The notes under the pieces are model-generated. The model ran no database searches. It was not told the DNA's origin and was given only the letters and a program-made list of their open reading frames with translations. A stretch of 64,000 nucleotides of DNA from Coenobita brevimanus (lineage: Eukaryota; Arthropoda; Malacostraca; Decapoda; Coenobitidae): positions 2,110,315 through 2,174,314 of the forward strand of contig CM064691.1 of the NCBI GenBank assembly GCA_032717465.1, given 5' to 3'. The position numbers and the translations under genes were made by a program. Positions 56,122-64,000 of this stretch are shown here, piece by piece. Each line of letters begins with the position of its first letter. Position 1 is the stretch's first letter.

Positions 56122-56125
<4 letters not shown>
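55925..56125 (-). mobile_element. tRNA-derived SINE with RTE-like tail
   Basis: On the minus strand, GTGGGTTAGAGCGCTCGTCT (A box region) and GGAGGATCGAATCC (B box) form a tRNA-like head of about 75 bp. The body contains AGGAAGGGCATCCGG and the 3' end GGCGTAAAACCAAATTATTA. The GGAAGGGCATCCGG...GTAAAAC block is one I associate with 3' ends of RTE-type LINEs and their SINEs. Anticodon-arm remnants are recognisable but the fold is imperfect, so it is not a functional tRNA gene. Confidence 0.8.
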
Positions 56126-56158
<33 letters not shown>

Positions 56159-56243
56159 GTATATATAAAATGAAATACTCTGTAGGTTACAGGTACATAT
56201 ACTGGAATATCTATCTATTTATCTATCTGTCTATATATATATA

Positions 56244-56297
<54 letters not shown>

Positions 56298-56333
56298 GTA
56301 GATAGATAGATAGACAGACATATATATATATAT

Positions 56334-56364
<31 letters not shown>

Positions 56365-56383
56365 CATAGATAGATAGACAGAC

Positions 56384-56437
<54 letters not shown>

Positions 56438-56458
56438 TGTATATATATATATATACAG
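56126..56458. repeat. TA/GATA array with embedded 40-mer copy 2
   Basis: TA and GATA/GACA runs. The orphan 40-mer at 56167-56207 is the only complex sequence inside. Confidence 0.93.
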
Positions 56459-56940
56459 GGAAGTGAGCATGGAAGTGAAAAAGTTAATACATGACAGTAT
56501 TGTGATACCAACTCTAACGTACGGAAGTGAAGCTTGGACGTTGTTGGAAGGACACAAGTCAAGAGTGAGAGCAGTGGAAATGAGTTATTTAAGAGGAGCC
56601 TGTGAAGTCACATGGAGAGATAGGCTGACGAATGAGGATATAAAGGAACGTTGTGGTGTTGATGTGGATGTGATAGGGAGCGTTATGAGGAACACACTGA
56701 GGTGGTTTGGCCATGTGGAGAGGATGGAGGGTGAAAGACTGACGAAGAGAGTGTATGTGAGTGAGGTGGAGGGGGGAAGAGGGAGGGGAAGGCCGAGGAT
56801 GAGATGGAAGGATAGGGTGGAGAGGTATATGAGAGAGGGGGGTGTGATTTGGGAGCAGGGTAGTGAAATGGCGGGGGACAAGACGACTTGGAGGCGATTT
56901 ATTTGTGGCCACCCCAAACGGGATTGAGGCGTTTGGCAAT

Positions 56941-56942
<2 letters not shown>
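56456..56942 (+). mobile_element. LINE-C copy 4: 3' fragment, plus strand
   Basis: Frame 56463-56927 encodes the LINE-C C-terminus: [58 protein letters not shown]. It ends GGATTGAGGCGTTTGGCAAT followed by AGAGATATATA, where the GATA tail merges into a TA array. 5'-truncated, starting directly after a TA run. Confidence 0.9.
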
Positions 56943-57031
<89 letters not shown>

Positions 57032-57095
57032 AAAATGAAATACTCTGTAGGTTGCAGGTATATATACTGGAATATATGTATATATATACATATAT

Positions 57096-57130
<35 letters not shown>
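56943..57130. repeat. TA array with embedded 40-mer copy 3, between inverted LINE-C copies
   Basis: TA runs (one TACAGTA interruption) with the orphan 40-mer at 57032-57073. The array separates LINE-C copies 4 (plus) and 5 (minus). Confidence 0.93.
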
Positions 57131-57133
<3 letters not shown>

Positions 57134-58165
57134 ATTGCTAGACGCCTCAATCCCGTTTAGGGTGGCCACAAACAAATCGCCTCCAAGTTGCCCTGTCCCC
57201 CGCCATTTCACTGCCCTGCTCCCAACTCACACCCCCTCTCTCATATACCTCTCCACCCCATCCCTCCATCTCATCCTCGGCCTCCCCCTCCCTCTTCCCC
57301 CCTCCACCTCACTCACATACACTCTCTTCATCAGTCTTTCACCCTCCATCCTCTCCAAATGGCCAAACCACCTCAGTCTGTTCCTCATAACGCTTCCTAT
57401 CACATCCACATCCACACCACAACGCTCCTTTATATCCTCATTCGTCAGCCTGTCTCTCCATGTGTCTCCACACGCTCCTCTTAAATAACTCATTTCCACT
57501 GCTCTCACTCTTGACTTGTGTCCTTCCAACAAAGTCCAAGCTTCACTTCCATACGTTAGAGTTGGTATCACAATACTGTCATGTAGTAACTGCTCACTTC
57601 CCTGTTTCTTATCACTGCTTTCAAAGAACCAGCAACCTTTCTTCCCTGCTGTACCCTTTCAAGCACTTCACCCTCCAAACCTCCATCCTTACTCATCACA
57701 CTACCCAAGTACTTAAACGTACTCATATTTTCCAATTCCTCACCATCTAACCTCGCTGTACATTCACTGACTTCACCTCTCTCCAAGACCATCACTTTAC
57801 TCTTCCCTACATTAACCTCTAGATTCCGTTTCTTACACACTCTCCCAAACTCATCCACCAAGCCTTGCAACTCCCCTTCGTCTTCACTCAACAACTCAGT
57901 ATCATCTGCAAACAACAGTACAGGGAGTTTCCAAACACTATCATCTCTCACCAGGGCCACTCCAACATCCACTACCCTACCTTGTACCTCTTTTATTACC
58001 CCATCCATGTACAGATTGAACAACCATGGAGACATGACACATCCTTGTTTCAACCCAACTTTCAAAGAGAAAAATTCACTTAGTTCACCATCCACACGCA
58101 CTGCAGCCTTCGCACCATCGTACATACTCTTCACAGCATTCAACGACTTCCCATCTACTCCATAA
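57128..58165 (-). mobile_element. LINE-C copy 5: 3' third, minus strand
   Basis: Frames 57571-57227 and 58143-57568 encode the RT palm and C-terminus: LKQGCVMSPWLFNLYMDGV, LLFADDTELLSEDEGE, FKYLGSVMSKDGGLEGEVLE, WFGHLERMEG. The 3' end meets the TA array at 57128. The 5' truncation point at 58165 joins LINE-B copy 9. Only a few disruptions, so relatively young. Confidence 0.9.
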
Positions 58166-59950
58166 ATTCTTTTGTTTCATTTTTAAAGGCTCCAACATGC
58201 TTGCATGCATCAGTCTTGGTCACCTAATGGCGGCTCTCCATGCTGCACAATCTGTTCCAGCCTCCCTGTTCAGTCCCTTGATCCCGAGGTCACACCTAAT
58301 GACCTCGTCCCATGTCTTTCTCGGTCTACCCTTCATAACCCCACCCCCAATATTATCACTTCTCACCTTCACCCAGTTATCAACCCCCATCCTCTCCACA
58401 TGCCCAAACCACCTCAATCTACCTCTTTTCATCAAAACTCCAATACACTCCAGTCCCATCCTACCTCTCAACTCTTCCATCGTAAACCCTGACCTTGGAT
58501 GCAGGGATGCACTACACATCCGCCTAATCATTGTCATTTCTGTACGTCTGAGCCTGCAAATATCCTCCTCCTTTACTGTCCAGGTCTCACTACCATACAG
58601 CATTACACTCCTAACACATGCTGCATACAAAGACCCCTCAGCACGTAGGAAGAGTCCTCTCAATGTCAGAAGAGGCAACTGCTTTATGAACTTCTTCCAA
58701 AGAGGCAACAGCTTTATGAACTTCTTCCAATCACTTCTCACCCTAGCCACAGACCTAGCCCCGGCCCCACCTCCAGCACACAGCATGTCTCCCAAATAAC
58801 AAATCTCTTCCACACACTCAAGAGATTCACCAGCAAGTTCAATCCTTTCACGCCTAACAATCTCCACCTGCTCTCCCCAACACGCTGTACACATAAAATC
58901 ACCATTATCTCGCAGTCTACCTCTGATACCACTACATCTCTTGTGCACCCATTTATCACAAACACCGCACAAGATGCAATTACTTCCCACACCCTTGTGG
59001 CAAACTGCACATGGCCACCCCCTCGTCCTTGACAGTACCACCACGAACCCTAATTATCATCACTTTTGTTTTATCTGCATTTACCCTTAAGCCCTTGTGC
59101 CCCATACCATCTCTCAACTTCCTAAACCTTGATTCCGCCTCCCTTTTGTTCTCTGCAATCAACACCAAATCATCAGCATACAACAACTCCCACGGGAGTC
59201 CGTTTCTAAAGTCACGTGAGAGGGCTTCAAGTACCATGATACAACATGGAACTCAAAACTGACCCCTGATGCACACCAACATTCACGGAAAACTCATCAC
59301 TCAAATCTTCATTCACTCCTACGTGGGTGCAAGCACCCACATACATAGCCATAACCACCCTAACCAGCCACTCCTCCAAGCCAAGCTTTCTCATTGCCCA
59401 CTTCACCACCTCTCTAGGGACTCTGTCAAAGGCCTTTTCCAAATCAACAAAAACAAAACAGATACATTTTCTCACTAATATATTTTTCCTGAAGCTGTCG
59501 AACAATGAATATGGCATCAGTGGTTCCCCTACCTGGCATAAACCCAAACTGTATCTCATCAATATTCACTCTTTCTCAAATCATACCTTCTAAAACTCTC
59601 TTCATTACCTTCATTATCTGATCTAAAAGCTTTATACCTCTATAATTTCCTCTTTCCAGGGCATCACCCTTCCCTTTATACACATTTATAATTACACTCT
59701 TTAGCCAATCATCTGGGACAACACACTCATAAATAATTATATTTATCAGGTCAGTGACTAACCTCACCCCTATATCTCCTGAGGCCTTCAACATTTCGGC
59801 AGCTAACCCAGACACACACGCCGCCTTCCCCACCTTCATCCTGCCTGTTGCCTCACTCTCAGTAGCAGTATCAATGAAAGGCCAAGGGCCAAACACTGGA
59901 TCTGCTGGCTCCAAATCTTCCCTGTCCTAGTCAAACTCCTCATTCAACAA
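58166..59950 (-). mobile_element. LINE-B copy 9: 3' half with PHD finger
   Basis: Minus strand. Frame 59044-58220 has the finger (CAVCHKGVGSN, CGVCDKWVHKRCSG, CTACWGEQ) and the C-terminal domain. Frames 59237-58980, 59562-59227 and 59914-59576 hold YADDLVLIAENKREAE, FVDLEKAFDRVPREVV and the RT start. A 30-bp in-frame tandem duplication lies at about 58671-58730. Several shifts break the frame. 5'-truncated exactly where the inverted-repeat element at 59951 begins. Confidence 0.9.
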
Positions 59951-59974
59951 TATATTCTGGGGGTCGACTTATAT

Positions 59975-60006
<32 letters not shown>

Positions 60007-60415
60007 ATCCTACATTGCCCCATGAAGAGCATAAGACCCGGGGCTAGGCAGTTGGTCCTGACATTTAAGATGAGAGTGACCAGCCTCATTCATCCCTGTG
60101 TGGCATTACATGAGCAATCAACCCCAACCATCCCTTGGACATAAACCTTCACTGGCTCAATTCGATTGGAGCACAATAATTACCCACTAGACCACCAGGC
60201 GCCAAAATTTGGTTATATGGTTACCACCCAGTGTAGTAAATGGTTTCCTGGTGTACAGGTTGATTGCTTATGTAATGCCACTCAGGGATGAGTGAGGCTG
60301 GTCACTCTCATCTTAAACATCAGGACCAACTGCCTAGCCCCGGGCTCCTACGCTCCTCATGGGGCAACGTAAGACTGGATGATGATGATGATGATAATGA
60401 TATATACAGTAAGTC

Positions 60416-60430
<15 letters not shown>
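59951..60430. repeat. Foldback of two head-to-head SINE-like copies
   Basis: Arms of about 150-170 bp: left from TATATTCTGGGGGTCGACTT through CAT repeats and GGGGCTAGGCAGTTGGTCCT; right the reverse complement, ending CGACCCCCAGAATATA. The arms share GTCAC/GTGAC-type text and the S2 3' end with CAT/ATG tails. A loop of about 130 bp contains a tRNA-like TGGTCTAGTGGG (minus strand) and a fragment of the GATA-tailed SINE core (about 60210-60260). Confidence 0.8.
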
Positions 60431-60985
<555 letters not shown>

Positions 60986-60989
60986 TGTA

Positions 60990-61675
60990 TATAAAGGGGT
61001 GGCCATGAGCAAATCGCCATCCTTGTCGCCCCGTCCCCCACCATTTCACTGCCCTGCTCCCAGCTCACTCCCCCCTCTCTCATATACCTCTCCATTCCAT
61101 CCCTTCATCTCATCCTTGGCCTCCCCCTGCCTCTCCCCTCCTCCACCTAACTCACATACACTCTCCTCATGAGTCTCTCACACACCATCCTCTCCACATG
61201 GCCAAACCACCTCAATGTGTTTCTTCTAATGATTCCTATCACATCCACATCCACACCACAACACTCCTTCATTTCCTCATTTATCAGTCTCTCTCTCCAT
61301 CTCTCCATGTGACTCCACATGCTTCTTTCAAGTAACTCACTTCCACTGCTCTCACTCTTGATTTGTGCCCCTCCAGCAAGGTTCAAGCTTTACTTCCATA
61401 CATTAGAGTTATTATCATAATACTGTCATGCAGTAACATTTTCACTTCCATGCTCACATCCCTGTTTTTTATCACTGCTTTCAAAGAACCAGCAACCTTT
61501 GTATCTTGTTATACCTTTTCAAGCACTTCACCCTCTAACCTTCCATCTTTACTCATCTCACTACCCAAGTACTTAAATGCACTCACATTTTTCATTTCCT
61601 CCTCATCCAACCTCACTGTACATTCAGTGACTTCATTTCCCTCAAAGACCAAAGCTTTACTCTTCCCTACATATA
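60990..61675 (-). mobile_element. LINE-C copy 7: diverged 3' fragment
   Basis: Minus-strand LINE-C C-terminus with the terminal motif region (61147-61386: [20 protein letters not shown]) in broken frames. The canonical CAATAGATAGA tail is lost; the fragment goes from GGGGTGGCC directly into the TA array. Its other end meets a second TA run at 61672. Confidence 0.85.
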
Positions 61676-61692
61676 TATGCAGTACATATATA

Positions 61693-61731
<39 letters not shown>
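61672..61731. repeat. TA microsatellite
   Basis: TA run with TACTGTA near its start, between LINE-C copy 7 and LINE-B copy 10. Confidence 0.93.
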
Positions 61732-61734
<3 letters not shown>

Positions 61735-62095
61735 ATGTGTAATGCATTCTTGAGTGCAAGGCCTGGGGGGCTAGGTTTACGATGAAAGAGTTGAGAGGTA
61801 TTGTAGAATCGAGCTGGAGTGTATTGGTGTTGTGATGAAGAGAAGTAGACTGAGGTGGTTTGGGCATGTGGAGAGGCTGGGGGAGGATAACTGGATGCAA
61901 ACAGTGGGTAGTGCTAATGTTTGGGGTAGGGTTGTGACAGGTAGACCGAAAAAAAAATTGGGATTAGGTCATTGTGTGACCTCAGGGTTAAGGACTAAAT
62001 ACGGAAGTTGCCGGAGATCGAGCAGCATGAACAGGCACCATTAGGTGACCAAGCCGATACATGCAAGCATGTTGGAGCCTTCAAAAACCAAAACA
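61732..62095 (+). mobile_element. LINE-B copy 10: 3' terminal fragment
   Basis: Plus-strand C-terminal end with [20 protein letters not shown] and GRPKKKLG, ending in ATGTTGGAGCC and an A-rich tail (62080-62095). 5' end abuts a TA array. Confidence 0.85.
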
Positions 62096-62304
62096 AATAC
62101 TGTATATACTGTATATATAAAAGACATCCTCTACCTGAAGAGATTCATACCAACTCCTAAAATCTGATGACATATTTACTGGTCTATCTCAGCTACCTCC
62201 AGCTGATTATATTCTGCTTAAGAAAGACCTCTCATAATGATGCAGTTAATCATGGCTGGTTCTCGCCCAACCAATTCAAAAAGTTGGTGCAGAAAGTAAC
62301 TTAC

Positions 62305-62595
62305 AGTGTGGAAGGTGAGATTAGCCAGCAGTGTGTGCATGAGATCCTGGGGCAGAGTGGTGGGTGGGGGTTGGTCAGAGGGCTGATCACTGGACTGGGT
62401 AAGGGGCTGGTCAAGTGGGCGATCCAATGGTTGACTAAAGTTGTCGGGATGGTGATGAGGCTGGTCAGAAGGATGATGCTGATCTGGTTGGGGGTGGGGT
62501 GGGGCAAGAGGTTGGTCAGGCCCAGTGTAGCCCAAAAGTGCAGCTACATGACTGTGGTCCTCCAGACTCACAACCAGGATGCCTAGCTGCAGCCG
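62305..62595 (-). CDS. HERC1: HERC1-like exon a (most upstream exon in the window)
   Basis: Exon of 291 nt (97 codons) on the minus strand. The acceptor CCATTTATCCACAG lies before 62595 and the strong donor ACT|GTAAGT after 62305. Starts and ends on codon boundaries. The N-terminal part has VVSLEDHSHVAALLGY, a well-structured segment. The middle is an Asp/Gln/Pro/His-rich linker of repeated DQP units. The end, DLMHTLLANLTFHT, is helical and continues into exon b. Open sequence continues past the donor (about 62218), so a longer exon is possible, but the GTAAGT donor is the best site. HERC1 identity is inferred from phase-continuous linkage to exon f. Confidence 0.65.
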
Positions 62596-62599
62596 CTGT

Positions 62600-62994
62600 G
62601 GATAAATGGAACCATATACTGTAATCAAACCTCAATAATAAGTGAATCAGTGTAGTATCCATTTCACATGGCAAACTGCTCAATACTTTTCCGTCTTTCA
62701 TGTATTCTCATTTGTTGGTGTTTTGGACTCTACCTCACCACATCCTTAGATGGGAGAAGAGGTCAAGATAATAATGAAAATAAAAATGAATGATACAGTA
62801 CGATGCCACACAAGAGAAGGATGGCAATATCAACTTTAAACCAACCTAATCTTAAGTAACATTCTCAATCATACCATACATCTCCTAATTTATTTATATA
62901 AACAGTGATTACACTCTACTATTCTGGAAACTGAATCCTTAATGCTCTAGCTAAAGCAAGGACCATAACACCTTCACCTAATGATATATTTTGT
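62600..62994. other. Intron sequence with no recognised feature
   Basis: AT-rich, no repeat or coding match recognised. Confidence 0.4.
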
Positions 62995-63410
62995 CTGGTT
63001 GTAAGTGAAAGGTGTGAAGTCTGGGTCTGTGGGGAACTGTCTTCAGTCACTTAAAGACATTACACAGCTGCTTGCACAGCCTCCTGATATCCACCCTTCT
63101 GAATCCTATCTCCCTCGTGAGGCCAGGGTCCACCTGGCCAGGCTGAGATGTGGGCATCATCTAGCCCTCTTAATTTATCAGATGAGGCTGGATGACTCCG
63201 TTGCTGATGCCTGTCCAGGATGCAACACAGCACCCCATACTATTAAGCACATTATGGAAGACTGCATTGCACACAATCACTTACACCAACAACACAACAT
63301 ACACTCCTTGAGAGCTCTGTGGGAAAGCCTGCTCTTGGTCCGTGGCCTTCCTTAGGAACTCAGGGATGTTCGGCTAGACTGCCTAGGGAACAACTACTAC
63401 TACTACTACA
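62995..63410 (+). mobile_element. Non-LTR element C-terminal fragment with ACT tail ('LINE-H')
   Basis: Frame 63005-63355 reads SYLPREARVHLARLRCGHHL, then CPGCNTAPHTIKHIMEDC, a CCHC-like cluster as found after the RT/RNase H region in I- and R1-like LINEs, and ends SLRALWESLLLVRGLP. It is followed by a short 3' end and an ACT repeat tail (about 63390-63410). 5'-truncated. Distinct from families A-G. Confidence 0.65.
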
Positions 63411-64000
63411 CCTTCATCATCTTAATCTCATATTCTTCCATCATGAATTGTTTTTCAGCTTCCCTACCTCAATCATTCCCTCTGCATATTTCTTTCATTC
63501 CTTATCCCCTAAGCTCCTCTCAGTTTCAACTTGCGTATCAAAGTAATATGATCACACAAAATTCAACATCATCCTCTCACTGCGAACATTTTAACAATAC
63601 TTCCTAGCACCTTTTTCTTTATCCCTTTGGGTATAGAGGACTGAGGCTAGCCTACCACAATCCAGAACATTACAAGGTAGAAACAGTCTACTTTCCATGA
63701 TGGCATTACTGTATATGATTATTTAAAAAACGAAATCACCTCTTAGGGATTGAAATCATGCAAAACTGTCACTTAGGGCCAGGGATATACATCCTGGGGC
63801 CCTGGTGCTGAGGAACGTTATGGTCCCCTTACCATAAAAGAATCCATTACTAATCACAGTTTGACAGACTGTACTGTACTGACTGCAGGAGAAAGAAATA
63901 TTATCAGATTAAGTTTATGCACAGTACTGTTGAAAACTTGTGACAACATCTTGGTAAGACCCTGGCTGGTTCTCAGGGGCCCCTTTGGTTTTGGGCCCTG
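63411..64000. other. Intron sequence with a probable S2 SINE remnant
   Basis: Mostly unrecognised. About 63600-63760 on the minus strand carries a TAATGCCATC block and GTGGTAGGCTAGCCTCAGTC, resembling the S2 pieces at 35190-35370. The rest shows nothing I can name. Confidence 0.4.

Overview
This is a eukaryotic, intron-dominated window. Its repeat profile (RTE-type and jockey-type LINEs, GATA-tailed LINEs and SINEs, very long TA microsatellites) suggests an arthropod, most likely a decapod crustacean. That is an inference from repeat style, not from a marker gene. No bacterial-type operon, rRNA gene, true tRNA gene or CRISPR array is visible.

The only host gene I can support lies on the minus strand. 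Six exons (62305-62595, 53466-54024, 36235-36560, 32472-32595, 25193-25378, 4862-5089) have AG/GT borders and consecutive matching phases, and they join into 1,714 nt (571 codons plus one base) with no stop. The last exon carries a segment that, from memory, closely resembles the giant E3 ubiquitin ligase HERC1 between its N-terminal RCC1 repeats and SPRY domain. I call the gene HERC1-like. Its five complete introns are about 8.3, 16.9, 3.6, 7.1 and 20.1 kb and are packed with mobile elements.

Layout from left to right. 1-4645: truncated copies of an RTE-like LINE with a PHD-type zinc finger ('LINE-B'), a SINE inserted in one of them, and an L2/CR1-like fragment. 4862-5089: exon. 5388-24010: one plus-strand LINE-B copy split by a 16.3-kb hAT element (5813-22126, perfect 8-bp target duplication). 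The hAT is filled by a near-complete LINE-B, two copies of a GATA-tailed RTE-like LINE ('LINE-C', one interrupted by an RTE, 'LINE-D') and a jockey-like LINE with an intact 972-codon ORF ('LINE-A'). 25193-25378: exon. 25530-30516: another RTE-like LINE ('LINE-G') and a second LINE-A that carries a TTAA-flanked piggyBac-like element. 30.6-39.4 kb: two exons, more LINE fragments, a second TTAA element, tRNA-derived SINE heads and pogo/Tigger remnants. 39.4-42.3 kb: LINE-B and LINE-G pieces with SINEs. 42411-48344: an LTR retrotransposon with about 1-kb LTRs, degraded gag, a protease/integrase-finger ORF lacking reverse transcriptase, and a 109-bp tandem array. 48447-49832: a Tc1-like transposon. 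50.2-52.7 kb: noncoding nested palindromes. 52.8-62.1 kb: SINEs, an exon, LINE fragments and TA/GATA arrays. 62305-62595: the most upstream exon.

The elements form a layered record in which LINEs, SINEs and cut-and-paste transposons interrupt one another. Several junctions preserve target duplications or reconstructable empty sites, so insertion order can be read directly. The most interesting signals are a SINE-like family that appears to combine the 5' leader and 3' tail of LINE-C, the nested palindromes at 50-52.7 kb, an orphan conserved segment of about 40 bp repeated beside TA arrays, and the RT-less LTR element with its tandem array. Family letters A-H are local labels for this window.
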